Assembly: GCF_027595985.1 (NCBI RefSeq) | Contig: NC_073306.1 | Span: 102,468,984 to 102,532,983, forward strand | From: Sorex araneus | Taxonomy: Eukaryota; Chordata; Mammalia; Eulipotyphla; Soricidae | Reading direction: 5' to 3' | DNA: 64,000 nt | Shown: positions 45,240-57,643 of the stretch, piece by piece | Position numbering within the stretch: the first letter of the stretch is position 1 | How the letters are laid out: each line of letters starts with the position of its first letter | Position numbers and translations under genes: made by a program | The notes under the pieces: model-generated | Told to the model about the DNA's origin: nothing | Databases searched by the model: none | What the model saw: the letters and a program-made list of their open reading frames with translations, nothing else

Positions 45240-45416
45240 AATCAATGAAAGAAGAGATGGAACATCCCTTGCATTTGACCCATCCAGATTCAACCCTCAG
45301 CAGAGCACACAGTCCCCATAGCACCACTAGGAATAATCCCTTAGCTCAGGCCCAGGAGGAAGCCCTGAGCATGAGCACCATTAAAGCAGCCCAAACTTTC
45401 CTTTCAAAAAAAAAAA
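45240..45416 (+). repeat. Old type A SINE
   Basis: 'cccttgcatttgacccatcc', 'gattcaaccctcagcagagc' and 'caggcccaggaggaagccct' follow the type A pattern. Its A-rich tail immediately precedes the next SINE, which may have inserted into it. Confidence 0.6.
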
Positions 45417-45420
45417 TTAT

Positions 45421-45602
45421 TGGGGCTGGAGCCATAGCACAGCAGGTAGGGCGTTTGCCTTGCAGGCAGCCAACCCGGGTTCGATTCCCCACATCCCATA
45501 TGGTCCCCTGAGCACCGCCAGGGGCAATTCCTGAGTGCTGAGCCAGGAATGACCCCTGTGCATTGCCAGGTGTGACCAAAAAACCAAAAAAAGGAAAAAA
45601 AA
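45421..45602 (+). repeat. Type A SINE, full length
   Basis: Clean copy: 'ggggctggagccatagcaca', 'gggttcgattcccc', 'catcccatatggtcccctga', 'gtgcattgccaggtgtgacc', A-tail. It sits in the A-rich tail of an older SINE, a common target for L1-type insertion. Confidence 0.95.
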
Positions 45603-48600
45603 TTCTATTAACTGTTTGTTGTAAAACATAACTTCAGCCCACTCCAGTAGCACTGTTTCGAAAAGCTTTCTGCTATAGGATATACATATTATCCTGTAAG
45701 CGTATTTTACTAAGACTTTAAAATGTTCTCCCATGACTTGAACAGATTTATAAGGCCCTTGATTGAAATGAGAACAGATCTGAGGATTAGGTAAAGGTTA
45801 AGAAAACAAAATATATTTCAAAATTCATTAGAAATCTGGAAGCCTTTGTTACAAATTAAATATGTAATAAAAACTGAAAGCAATTACTCAAAAATTAAAA
45901 TGGTTTTAATACTTTTTATTTACACATCCAATAATTTAAACGTATTTCAAGGCTAAGAAACAACGTGCCATCTAAATTCCATTTCCTGAGCTGTGGTATC
46001 TCAGCTCCATTTAAAAGACATTTTTTCTAGTCTGATCCTCTTAAAACTTCCATGGATAACACTGAAGAGCTTTAAAACCACTGGACTCACAGTACTCAAA
46101 CTATTAAAATGTCACAAGTCTCATTAGTGACATTATTTTATTTACTAAAAAACTTAATTCATTTGGGGGGTAGTACAAAACCAAAACAAAATAAACAAAA
46201 AAAATAGTAACTCAGGAACTGTGAGGAGTAAAGTAGAAATGTTTACCTTTTTTTAATCAGTCAACTGAAACTTTACTGTCAGTGTTCGTTGCTATATACT
46301 GTTACATGAGTCTATCAATATTAATCATAAAATAATCTAGTCCATTCCCACAACTTTCTCTGAGATTTGAAAGTGTGGCTTGTTTGAAACTTCCAGTATT
46401 TGAATTGGTAAAACTGAAAATACCCATGCCTTCAAGGAAATCTGGTTCTTCTGTAAAACATATTCCTCACAAATATAAGTTGACTGAAGTATTTTCATTA
46501 CCATAGGATGAATCCAATTGATCCAAGTAATATCAAAGGACTCCACATTTCACTGTGATGTGGTAAGAGTTAGAAGAGATCTTTAAGAAAAAGATAAAAA
46601 CTACAAAAACCGTATGTTTCCATTTCTCTTTTCCCACTAAAACAATAAGCTGAGATAACAAATGGAATGTAGCAGCTTTGGTTAGAAGCCTCTATCTTCA
46701 AAAGAAACCAGAGAAGGAAGGCTCAAGTGACCTTTCCATGTTAGAAAACATATCACCTACTGAGATTTGTCTTTCTTGTTGGCACTTCCCTACAAAAGAA
46801 GAGGGAGGCTAATATCAGCTTCAACTTGTGCAAATTAAAAGTAACCTTCAGGCTAATGGGTTTTCAACAGCACTCCTTGCAAGGAAAAAAAAATGTGCCC
46901 CATAAAATTAAAGTGTCTCCTCAAAACCAACTTCTCCAATAAATCACATTATTAACTACAGTAACATTTGAATTCCTGCAAAACAATCCCCCCTTCTCTG
47001 AGGCAATGATTCATTATGTTATGAGAACCAACACCATCTTTAACGGAATACTACATCCAGTTCTGGGGTCTAAAGTCAAGGTAAGGTACAGGAAGAATGA
47101 AAAATCTTCCAAAGAAATGTCAGAGCAATTCAAGACCCAAAAAAGAAGTCAGATCTTCAAGGAAACTGAAACTCCAATTTTAGGTTACTAAATACTTAAA
47201 CTCTTCACAAAATGCTAAATTTAAAGAATGTGAAGGAATCTACCCAGCAGATGATGCAATATTTTTATTTTCTTTGTTTCAGAAGGAAACAAATAATTAA
47301 GCATTGTAATGAATTAGTAAGGTAGTGGGAAACTCTTCTATTAACTGGTAATCATTAAAAATTGACCATGTATTCACTAATTGAGGAAGTTCTAATGTCT
47401 TTTTTAAATGAGGCTGGAAGTCATAAACACATTGTTGAGTAAATACTTTGTACTGAAACTAAACTAATATATTTAAGAGAGAGGCTATCAAGAAAAGAAC
47501 ACTTCAATCCACATGAAGGATTGGCTAAACATATGCAAAACCAGACACAATTTATGGAGAGGTTGGTAGCATAATTTGTGTGCAGAATTTAAACTTTGAG
47601 GCAATTGAAAGGAAAATTACCATCATCATGAGATTATGTTAAGCTAAAGCATTCAATTTGGTTAGAAAAACAACAGTCAAATATAAGAAAAGGGCACATG
47701 ACAAAATACTATCCAGGGAGTTGTGTACAGGCTGGACTACTATCAGAAGAAACATAATATTAATATTAAATCCAATAATAGTTAACATTGTGTAATCTCG
47801 CAGGCGGCAAGAGGAAGCCCTCAGCAGATCTCTCTTGCAGCCTGCATTTGGTGGTCTCCAGCCGTTTCTCTACCTGGATGGCTGATGCCATGGGTTGATG
47901 GAGGAGGAAATGAGGGCCAGGCTGCTTGATAATCAGTTGCCATTCATTTCATTCTCTCCATGTGCCTGTTTCAGTCTCACTAAGCTCTCCATGCTATTCT
48001 CACACTGCCCTTCATTCTTGTCTCCCCTGTCTCTCCCGCTCATCTCTATGTGTTCCATCTCGAAGCCTGGTCTCTCTCAAGTCTCTTACCAACTCCCAAC
48101 TTTGGCAGTAGTAACCGCACACCCAGATGGGGTAGCACATCAACATATTTAAGTCCTTCCTGATCTCTTATCAGGCTCAAGGGAAAACTACCACTTAGGG
48201 GTTTTTCTCCTTTCCTTAGTCCAATAACTTAATTAACATTACTTAATTCTACTTCTTAATATTAGTTATTTTGTATGAACACAGTAAGAGATACATTAAG
48301 CTTGTAGGTTGGCTCTCCTGGGGACATCTTGCTATAGATTTCAGTCTACAGTGCTCAGGCCAGATTAATCTTTTCTAAATCTTAATCTAGATGTCACATT
48401 TTTTGGTCATGACAGAATTTGCCCATGAAAATGCTCTTAACTTATAGTTAAGTATTATGACAAAGCGATATTTACAAGTTCACAGAGTCTGATTAGGTGA
48501 TTGACTGGTTGGGGAGGCAGAGCACAAAGAAAGAGCTTACAAATAAGCACAGAGAAATGGGAGCACTGCGATGGGAGTAACCCAATAAACCTAAGCTCCC

Positions 48601-48833
48601 TGTGACAACACAGAAAGAACAAACCAACGTTATCCTACCAATAACAGATAGCAGGCACTGCTCTAGACATATCCATACAATTGCACGTCAAATTCTCAAA
48701 GTAATGCTATGGGGCAAACATTATTATTTCATTATACTCATGGGGAAACTGAAGTACTTAAGTAGTAATGCTTGATTTTCACAGTAAGCTTTCTACATAG
48801 TACCTCCCATGCAGAAAAATGCAAGGAACGATG

Positions 48834-48834
<1 letters not shown>
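45603..48834. other. Intergenic DNA, no gene seen
   Basis: Mostly unique AT-rich sequence. The region 47790-48150 is more GC- and pyrimidine-rich and may be an old retroelement piece, but I cannot name it. Confidence 0.45.

Positions 48835-48868
<34 letters not shown>
48835..48868. repeat. (GT)n microsatellite
   Basis: About 34 bp of uninterrupted GT dinucleotide. Confidence 0.95.
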
Positions 48869-48869
<1 letters not shown>

Positions 48870-49534
48870 TTTAAATTTAAAATCGGGTATTACCAGCCAA
48901 GGAAGTCACTATAATGCTCACACTATATTCTTACACCACGAGCTATACTTTCTAAACATTATAAAAACTCAAACACATGTAAGTTGAAATAGTACAATGA
49001 TCACTTTAAATTCCATATTCGATTTTGATTCATCTACTTTCTAGCTATTGACCATGCCTTGCACTCTTTAGTTTTCAGTAAAACACAGGCATATATTCAC
49101 ATAGCATTTCCAATACTACGCCATTATCACTGAATCTTTCACTCTGTATCTCTAAACGACAAGGAAATCATTTTCCTTCTGAACACGCAATAATACCACC
49201 ATAGTTCCTCAAAAGTTACCAGAATTCGCTAATATTGGTTATCAATGATCAAGTCCTTCCTTCCCCAAAGAAAATCAGCCCGTGTTACTGCTTGTCAAAG
49301 ACTTGGATTCGTGCATTAGGCTCTTTCACCGAAACCCTTTCATTTACACTGCATTTCTCAGTGTCCACTCTTATTCAAAGCAATGTCTGTCTCTACTGAG
49401 GCTGCAACCCAGTCCCGCGCCTTCCCCTGTGAGCTCTATCTAGTCGGGGTGTCCAGCCTACCCATTCCGGGGCGCAGCCCTTTAACTGGCGCGGTGGGGG
49501 CCGCGCTGAGCGCAGCAGCCCGGCCCGTGGCCTC

Positions 49535-49545
49535 GGCCCCGCCCC
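49535..49545 (+). promoter_or_regulatory. GC box (Sp1-type)
   Basis: 'ggccccgcccc' lies immediately upstream of the X-box and 43 bp before the ATG, in keeping with a TATA-less CpG promoter. Confidence 0.7.
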
Positions 49546-49546
49546 T

Positions 49547-49560
49547 GTTGCCCAGGCAAC
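49547..49560 (+). promoter_or_regulatory. RFX X-box, perfect palindrome
   Basis: 'gttgcccaggcaac' is a perfect inverted repeat GTTGCC-CA-GGCAAC, matching the RFX binding consensus. RFX factors switch on ciliary genes in animals, and such boxes usually lie close to the start, as here (27 bp before the ATG). Confidence 0.85.
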
Positions 49561-49587
49561 CAAAGTCCGCTTAGCTCGGGTGAAATC

Positions 49588-49668
49588 ATGGCGGCGTCTG
49601 TGGGCCAGATTCCCGGGGGGACGACCCCCGTGGCGGCGGCCCCGGTGGGAACCATGGTCGAGACGGAG
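49588..49668 (+). CDS. First coding exon of an unidentified host gene
   Basis: ATG at 49588 has a strong context (A at -3, G at +4). The 27 codons give MAASVGQIPGGTTPVAAAP followed by VGTMVETE, an Ala/Pro/Gly-rich amino terminus without a signal peptide. A donor GAG|GTACTG follows at 49669, leaving phase 0. The frame stays open to 49821, but the base composition and donor suggest splicing. A second ATG lies at 49654. With the X-box just upstream, a role in cilia or centrosomes is plausible by inference. I do not recognise the protein and give no symbol. Confidence 0.7.
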
Positions 49669-51017
49669 GTACTGCGCCCCTTCCCTGTCCCCGCGACCTC
49701 TGAGCATCCGTCCGGTCGTCCCCTCAGTGTCAGGGACTCGGGCTTCTCCAGGGTGAGGCCCCAGGCGTGGAGCGGGCCGCGGTCAGGCAGCCGGGACGGA
49801 GGGGCCGGGACGTGGCACTGAGCGGACCCGGGAGGAGGAGAAACGGGGGCCTGGAGTCAGCCGCTGGTGTCCCCCGCTCCCCTCCCAGCTGGGCGCCTGA
49901 CTTGCCGCCCGTGGTGTCTGCACTGAGAATCTCGACCTTCCTCCTGCCTCAGATGGATGCTAGCCAGGCCAGCGGGCTTCTCCGCTTCACCCGGAATAAA
50001 GGGGGATTGTTGCAATGCTAAGGAGCCACTTCCAGTTTGGAGATTGGCTAGCTAATTTTTTTTTAATTTTTTTGTAATAATCGCAGTCCCTGTTGCTCAA
50101 AAGATCAACTTCATAGTTAGTTTATTAATAATTGAAAGCAATAAATAAATGCATGATAAATGGACTGGACTAAGGAGGAGTAACCTAAAAATCGACCTTT
50201 AAGTTATGGCCTTAATTACTCACCAACTATTTTGAAGAAAAGTTTTTTTTTTTTTTAAACCTATTTGGGCCTTGATGGCACTTGTGTAAAATATTCTAGT
50301 CTTAGGCCTCTCCCAACATCAGCCCTCAATAATGAATGGGTTTTAAGTAAGTTGAGTTACTCATAAGCTTTGTACCCTGAAAATTTAATTATGAGTTTAT
50401 CTACTGTGCCAGATATTGCTAAAAAGCATTAAGCCTTCACACAGAGTCCATCATGTTAGTGAAATTTTATTTTTCAGATCTTCAGTCTCTGATGGTGACT
50501 AACGTTATAATTAACATTGCTGTGTTCAAGTCCCTTATTAGTCTAAATAACATTCATTGTACGGAAGATGACTATTAGCTTATAAGTATTGCAATTTTAT
50601 AAATTGAATATTTATAAATGAAAAAACACAGAGCCAATAATTCAGTGCCTTGCTCAGAGATACACAAGTTGCACCCAGTCGAAATTTTTCTATTACTATG
50701 TGCAGACCGCTAAGGCATGCTGACTCTCCTATGAGCCTTTTTAAATTAACATACATTAAAAATACATTTTAATGTGATAAACTGGTTAGTTAGCCAGCTA
50801 CTCCCTTGTGATTGCAATGTAAGTAATGTGATTTCAAAAGTGGCATAGGAAATTTCCCAATTAAATTGTCTTATTTAGATATAGACCAAAACTTGATTAT
50901 GAAAATGTGCAGTTGTCTGGATGCACTTACATATACTTTCCCATGTAGATAATTCCTTTTTAAGAAGATAACTAGTAATTTAGAATATTAACAAGTAATT
51001 TAAAATATTAATATTAA
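49669..51017. other. Probable intron 1, first part
   Basis: After the CpG island the sequence returns to AT-rich DNA with no repeat or exon that I can support. Confidence 0.5.
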
Positions 51018-51268
51018 TATGCTGGAGCAATAGCATAGCAGGTAGGGCCTTTGCCTTGCGCGGCTGACTTAGGTTCGATTCCTCTGTCCCTCTCAGAGAG
51101 CCTGGCAAGTTACCAAGAGTATCCTGCCCGCACGGCAGAGCCTGGCAAGCTACCCGTGGTGTATTCGATATACCAAAAACAGTAACAGCAAGTCTCGTAA
51201 TGGAGATGTTACTGGTCCCCACTCGAGTAAATTGATGAACAATGGGATGACATTGCTACAGTGCTACT
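51018..51268 (+). repeat. Type B SINE, nearly full length
   Basis: 'gctggagcaatagcatagca', 'aggttcgattcctctgtccc', the paired 'gcctggcaag' motifs, 'ccaaaaacagtaacagcaag', and the RTE-like tail ending 'gctacagtgctac'. Confidence 0.93.
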
Positions 51269-53324
51269 ATGCTTCAAAAACAAATACCCCATAAATTTTA
51301 AGGAGGCAACGTGATATGCTGGGGAGGGGTGTGATGGGGCTTTTTTTAGTGACCAGGTGATTCAGCCAGCTATAAACCGTATGTGATTATCTGCTATCTC
51401 AGTACATCCATTAACTTTTGGATGCACTCTGTTCCCCATAATATGCAATTCAGTATATTCTCAACATTTTATTTAGTGACAAATGGAAGAAATAAAATTG
51501 AAGCTTTGACTCACCTTGATGTTTTTATCTGCTGAGCAGATAGATTAATACCCTGTGTAGTGTACCCTCATTTCTCTTATGAAAGCTGAACACCTGAGGT
51601 ACAGGTAGGTAGAAAAGATAGACGTTTCCCTTGCCAACCCTCTCAGATCTCAAGGCCCGAAGTTCTTCAGCTATATACAGAAAGATCTAAGATCAGATTC
51701 TTTCAGGCTTGATACCCCTTGAGACCTAGTCCTGTTATGGTAACCATTTCTAATCGATTCAATATCCAAAATGGTATAGTCTATAAACCATCTTATCATA
51801 GGAGCTAAGTTGTAGTAAAACATTTCGCTTCTTGTCAGGTTCATCAGAAATGAAGTATAAGCTTCCAATAGTCTTAGATTTCCTATTTGTTAATTGTGGC
51901 CAATCCCTTGAATAATAACAAGCAATTATTCCACTCACATAGTAGGCACAAAATGAAAATATAAGTAATTAAAATCCTAGGTGATCTAACATATGCCAGG
52001 AAAGGTAATTATCAGACTAAAAGTCTATTCAGAGATACTGTGAACAGTAGACATAAGACACACAGGTCCAGGAAAATATTTTTTTGCGTGTGACATTACA
52101 TTAATTTTACTTGCCAGCTTTCTGAATTAAATATCTAAGCTTCTTTAATAATATTTTAGCCTCTCTTTAAAAGGCAGTGTTTAAACTTGACAGATGTCTG
52201 TATAAATGCACAAGAACCCAGAGAGGGGAACAGGGAGACAAAAAATCTGAAATCCAAAAATAAATCTTCACTACGCCTAGATTGTCAGTAAAAGGAATTT
52301 ATCAATGTTTATAAATGAATTCTGAACAAGTTTAAAATTGAATACTTAGAATTCAGTGGTCAGTTTTCTATCAGTATTGGGCTCGTAAATTGACTTCTAA
52401 ATAGCTTCAGAAATATTTGGGAAATATAGCTATGTGGCATATTTTTTTCATTATAGTTTTATTGAAACTTACTTAGAAAAATGTGAGGGGAGAGAAAGAG
52501 AAGCTCATGTTCGAGAGAGAACACAGGCTTCTCCAGAGTAGGAATAAGCAAACAAAGAAACAAGCAAGCAACCAAGATACATGTTCAAGGAGAACATGGG
52601 CTGGAAGAGCAAACTGATAACTTTTTAAGAATTACACTTACACTGGAGACCTAAAACAAAATGTAAATGATTTCCTAATGCTTCTGAATAATGTCCTGAA
52701 TGTTACTCTTGCCATTAAGAGTTGACATTTATTCACAGCCTTTGGGGCTTTATCAGGATAAGAGCACTCTTAACGTAGTCATGAGTGGAAAAAAAGATAC
52801 CACTGGTATTGGAGATACAGGTCCCGGACACTGCAATAATTTCTCTGTGTTAGTTGGTCCCTACAGACCTTAGAATGCAGTCTCCATCATAGTCAAGTTA
52901 GAGACAAACATTTGGGGCTCAACTTGAGCATCAAGATCTGATTGTTATAATTTCAGAACCATTTAGGAAGTGTTTACTGAAGTAATTTTCAGCACAACCT
53001 GTGGGGAGATTTGGGGAGAAAGCTCTAGAACATCCAAAATTCTGTTGTGGAAAGAGTACTACTATACCTCAAAATAATTATATGCTGTACCTGTATTGTT
53101 TAGACACTTAGAACCTCTGGGTATTCTGGCATTGGTGTAAGAGATGTTTTGGGCTTGACTTTCTCACTGTATTAGTCTTTGAGTTTCCTGTCTTATTTAA
53201 AAAAAAAAAATCCCACAGCTTCTCTAGATTCCAACCTTCTTTTCAAGTTGCCCAAGTCATCTTCAATCTTTTCCTAATATTTAAACTTTGATGAAATAGG
53301 GTTTTAACATGACAAAAATGAATT
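51269..53324. other. Probable intron 1, no feature seen
   Basis: AT-rich sequence without a supported exon, RNA gene or repeat. Confidence 0.45.
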
Positions 53325-53470
53325 TTGGTCCAGTGGTGCCGGGGGCTACACCTGATTCTGTCTCTGGGGTTACTTCTGATAGTGCTCTGGAAATCATTTG
53401 GTGCTAGGACTGAACCCAAGCCTCCTCCATGCAAATATGCACTTTGCCCATTGAGCTAGCTCTCTAGCCT
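53325..53470 (-). repeat. Old type A SINE
   Basis: Reverse order of diverged type A motifs: 'ggttacttctgatagtgctc', 'aggactgaacccaagcctcc', 'ttgcccattgagctagctct'. Confidence 0.65.
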
Positions 53471-53509
53471 ATTCTGATAAATATATTTTGTTTATTTAAA
53501 TTAGAATCT

Positions 53510-53664
53510 GTCACTGTCACTGTCATCCCATTGCTCATGGATTTGCTCAAGTGGGCACCAGTAACATCTCTATTGTGAGACTTGTTACTGTTTTTGGCAT
53601 TTCGAATACGCCACGGGTAGCTTGCCAGATTCTCCCGTGTGGGCAAGATACTCTCGGTAGCTTT
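53510..53664 (-). repeat. Type B SINE, 5'-truncated
   Basis: 'tgtcactgtcactgtcatcc' is the reversed short tandem end, followed by 'ctcaagtgggcaccagtaac' and 'cgccacgggtagcttgccag'. It stops inside the body, so the tRNA-like head is missing. Confidence 0.88.
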
Positions 53665-53854
53665 AGTGTATAAATTTATTAATGATTTTGTTACCTAATT
53701 TTAGTGGTTGTTTGAGTTTTTGTGTATAGACCACTAGCTTCTTAAAAATGATCTAAAAATGAATGATCTATAATTTGCAATTAGTAGATTAAATGAATTT
53801 ATATATTCTTGCCTGTAAGGCAGAACTTCAAATGTAAAAGCTTCGAAAGGAAGT

Positions 53855-53965
53855 CTTCCAGGTTGAGAGAGATAGCTGAACTAGTAGAAAACATACCTTG
53901 CATATATAAGGAAGGCCATGACCTGAGTTTGATCCCTAGAATCACACATGTGTGCCCCCCCCATA
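53855..53965 (+). repeat. Possible old type A SINE head
   Basis: 'gagagagatagctgaactag', 'taccttgcatatataaggaa' and 'gagtttgatccctagaatca' resemble a decayed tRNA-like head, followed by a C-rich stretch. Weak call. Confidence 0.4.
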
Positions 53966-54323
53966 CCCCCAGCGCCCCTCCTCTCCTCCCCACCATAGTA
54001 TCACCAGGAACTTCCAAGCTTACGCTGCTGAGTATCATTTGTAATCTCCCCCAACCTCAATCTACACTTTATGTCAGCATGAATGGGTATGGTCGGATGG
54101 TTTCTTTTAATAGTCGTCCAGCTTAGTTGACATTCAGTAGCTCCAGTTTTTTCCCTTCTGGTTACTTTTCATAACTTTTATTTTCCTAAGAAATTGCTGA
54201 AGTCATTGGACTGTTCTAAAGTATTTCCACTTACTAGGGCAGATATTTAATTTTTTCTTTATTTTTAATCACATTTGCCAAAACTTTTCCTATTTCATTA
54301 TTTTAAATACCAACTCTTGTTTT

Positions 54324-54536
54324 TAAAATATATTTCTCTTGGGGCTGGAGTGATAGCACAGTGGGTAGGGCGTTTGCCTTGCATGCAGCCGACCCGGGTT
54401 CGATTCCCAGCATCCCATATGGTCCCCTGAGCACCGCCAGGGATAATTCCTGAGTGTAGAGCCAGGAGTAACCCCTGTGCAGAGCCAGGTGTGACCCCCC
54501 CCAATAAAAAAGCAAAAAATAAAATATATTTCTCTT
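54324..54536 (+). repeat. Type A SINE with 17-bp TSD
   Basis: The element is 54341-54519 between 'taaaatatatttctctt' at 54324-54340 and 54520-54536. It is close to consensus throughout and therefore recent. Confidence 0.97.
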
Positions 54537-56066
54537 TCTTATATCTGCTTCTTAGCATGGCCAGGATTACTGTGAGATAGTGAGATAGTGACAAAGGAGC
54601 TCTCTAAACTTGAGTGGTGCTAAAAAAATATCCCTTAGACTTGATAATCTATTTTTAAGCAAAAAATTATGTTGAAAATATAAATTAGGGAAAGAAGCCT
54701 GTATTTGATCAAAATGATAAAAAGACTGGCTCAGTATCACTATTTTTTCCTTTTCCTGAAGGCTCCAAAATGGCCTGATTTGTTGCTAGCTCTTTAGGGT
54801 CAATTGTGTGCCTGCCTGTTTTCTGTGGAACCCTTCTTTAGTTGTCTTTGGGGGAAATGTATTATAGTAATGAACATTTATTTAAACCCTTACGACTCAT
54901 AAACAATTGATACAAATCACTGAATGCTTCCATTCTAGAAGGAAGATATAAACAATATGGAAACTTTAGGTGGCACCCGAGAAAGAAATCAGAAAAGATT
55001 ACCTGGCACATACTATCAGGCTGGCAATTTTATTGCCTCCGGAATAACAGCTAAAATCCACCAGGTGGTGGAGTAAAATGAGTTACAGTGTGGATTAGCT
55101 TAGAAATTTTCCTAGTCAGAGATGTGATTTTACAGTGAGGGCTGCAATTACATATCTACATTCCATTTAGCCTATTCATGAGTGTTTTATTATGTGATAT
55201 TTAATTTTTCTAATCACAATGTGTGTTAAAAGAGTAAAGATTTCTATCCAGTTTACCATTACTAGCGTAAGGCAGTATATAAACAAGTAAACAAAAAGAT
55301 CTCGTTAAAATAGGTCCAGGAATTCAATCGAAAATGAAAGAAAACAGATACCTGGAGGCAAATCATCATACAAGATGATTACCTTAAGTCATCAAGTCAA
55401 AGTAATAAATGAGGCACTACTATTAGATATTTTAGCTATAATTATATTGCTATGAAGGTTATTATTGTCTTCCATTTTATACAGCTCCTGTGAGACTTGT
55501 CTCTAGAAATTTTTCAAATAAAATAAAATTCTTCTGAATGTATAATTTATCTTTTGTATATTTATTTATTCATTATTAATAACTGTAGCACTCTTCTCTA
55601 TATTGAAACATTATCAAATTTATTTTTAACATGAATACAAATTTAGGTGAAAATGACTTATTTTAAATCACAAAATTAGCAGAGATCAAAATATTGTGCA
55701 GTCGCCAAGTCCAAGCTCAGCTTTTTCATTATGCTTCATCATCTAACAATGTCATTACATGATGGAGATGAATTCAGACACTCAATTAACGACTTATGTT
55801 GACATAACTAGAATCTGCAGAATTCTAAAAAGAAGTAAAAGATTAATGACTGTCTCTGAGGAATTTACAATGTTCGGGGATTGACAGTACAGAAATAATT
55901 ACACTTTTCTGCTAATAAAAAATTATATATATAGCCAACAAATATTTAAATATATCGCCATATATTATTGATGAAATACTATCCTATCACTGAATTGAGT
56001 GCACTTAATTCAATTTACTAAAATCTATGTGCCAACTAGTTGCTAGGATTATATTAGATACTGTTA
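54537..56066. other. Probable intron 1, no feature seen
   Basis: AT-rich, no supported exon or named repeat. Confidence 0.45.
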
Positions 56067-56226
56067 GGGCTGGAGAGATGGTACAGGGATTAGTGACTTG
56101 CCTTGCACGAAGCTGGCACTGCTACTGGAGCATTCTCCCACCTCCTCACCCCACCCCACAGCACACAAAGCCAGAAGTAACCCTACACCCATAACATTTC
56201 AGGGTCTGGTCCCAATCCAAAAAATA
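56067..56226 (+). repeat. Old type A SINE
   Basis: 'agggctggagagatggtaca' and 'gacttgccttgcacgaagct' are a clear head. The middle is replaced by a C-rich segment, and 'agccagaagtaacccta' and 'ggtctggtcccaatcc' follow. Confidence 0.75.
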
Positions 56227-56587
56227 TGCTATATTTTTTTTCTTGAGTTTTAACATGACCTAATTTAGTGTAATTTGCTTATCCCGCATTACAAAATAAT
56301 GGCTAATTATATTAAATAGATATGCTTAATATAAATATGGTAGCACATTTTATTTCTAACAGTGTTTTTTTTGTTTTGCTTTGTTTTGTTTTAAATCAGT
56401 GCCATTGCACCTATGGTGCTCAAAGCTTGGAGTGCAATTCAGTGTAATTCTCAATGGGGTAGTATAGTTCTGATAGTTCAATGCTTGAGCCCAGCATGTC
56501 TTGGGTGCCACACTGGTGTTTTGTGGTGAAGTCATTCCTGGATCAATCACATATTAGGCATATGCTCTATTTCTTTCCTTTTTTAAA

Positions 56588-57050
56588 AAAAAATTATTGA
56601 TTCACCCTGAGATATAGCTACAAGCTTTCGTGTCTGAGTTACAATCACACAATGACCAAATACCCATCCCTCCACCAGTGCACATTCCCCACCACCAATA
56701 TCCCCCGTATACCCCCACCATTCCCACCTTCCCACTGCCTCCATGGCAGACAATATTCCCCATACTGTCTCTCTACTTTGGGACATTATGGTTTGCAATG
56801 CAGAACTGAGAGGTTCTCAATTTTGGTCCTTTATCTACTTTTGGCACACATCTCCCATCCCGATCCATTCCTCCAACCATCATTTTCTTAGTGATCCCTT
56901 CTCTATTCCAGCTGTCCTCTCGCTGCAGTCTCATGAGGCAGGCTTCCAGCTATGGGGCAATCTTCCTGACCCTTCTATCTACCTGACCCGGTCTTGTGTT
57001 ATGTTACTTTATACTCCACAAATATATGCTCTATTTCTTGAGATATCTCC
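56588..57050 (-). repeat. L1 3' UTR fragment
   Basis: Colinear with 10937-11300 and the reverse of 34890-35329: 'acccatccctccaccagtgc', 'ggttgcaatgca'-type strings and 'catctcccatcccgatcc'. The plus-strand frames here are by-products. Confidence 0.85.
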
Positions 57051-57109
57051 CAGTCCCTATGATTTTGTAACTAAAATTATAATAACCCAATATTAATTTT
57101 CAAATATTG

Positions 57110-57357
57110 ATGGACTGGATCTATAGCACAGCGTGTAGGACATTTGCCTTGCATGTGGTCAACATGGGTTCGATTCCTTTGTTCCTCTCGGAGAGCCCAG
57201 GAAGCTACTGAGTATCCCACCTGCACGGTAGAGACTGGCAAACTACCCATAGTGTATTTGTTATGCCAAAAGCAGTAACAAGTCTCACAATGGAGATGTT
57301 ACTGGTGCCCGCTCGAGCAAATCAATGAACAATGGGATGACAGTGCTACAGTGCTTT
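57110..57357 (+). repeat. Type B SINE, full length
   Basis: 'gatggactggatctatagca' head, 'gggttcgattcctttgttcc', 'ctctcggagagcccaggaag', tail 'gcccgctcgagcaaatcaat' and 'gacagtgctacagtgc'. Confidence 0.92.
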
Positions 57358-57384
57358 TATATCTATATGTTTATTTAGAGGCCG

Positions 57385-57643
57385 CCCCAAAAGCTTCCAT
57401 CCCTCTTGGAGAGCCTCGAAAACTACCAAGCGTATCCTGCCAGCAGGGCAGAGTCTGGCAAGCTACCCATGGTATACTCGATATGCCAAAAATAATAACA
57501 ACGATGGCCCTCATTCCCCTGATCCTGAAAGAGCCCCCAATACGTCATCGGGCTACACTAGCACACAACAGGGACAAATGGAGATGTTACTGGTGCCCGC
57601 TTGAGCAAATCGATGAACAACGGGATGACAGTGATACAGTGAA
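57385..57643 (+). repeat. Long type B element with extended RTE segment
   Basis: After the type B middle it carries 'cattcccctgatcctgaaag', 'gggctacactagcaca' and 'gggacaaatggagatgttac'. The last part translates in the same way as the RTE ORF C-terminus ('DKWRCYWCPLEQIDEQRDD'), so about 100 bp of RTE coding and terminal sequence is part of this element. Confidence 0.85.

Larger units (their letters stand above)
49430..49960 (+). promoter_or_regulatory. CpG island promoter
   Basis: A sharp rise in GC and CpG in otherwise AT-rich DNA, containing GC boxes, an X-box and a coding first exon. No retroelement signature is present, so this is a host promoter. It would be active in the plus direction; divergent transcription cannot be excluded. 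Confidence 0.85.

Noticed and set aside
47895-48152. 85-codon frame in a pyrimidine-rich region
   Set aside because: Ser/Leu-rich low-complexity composition, no splice sites or domain; the region looks like old repeat.
49669-49821. Extension of exon 1 as a 77-codon single-exon gene
   Set aside because: A good donor follows codon 27 and the phase agrees with a downstream exon; the extension is plain CpG-island sequence.
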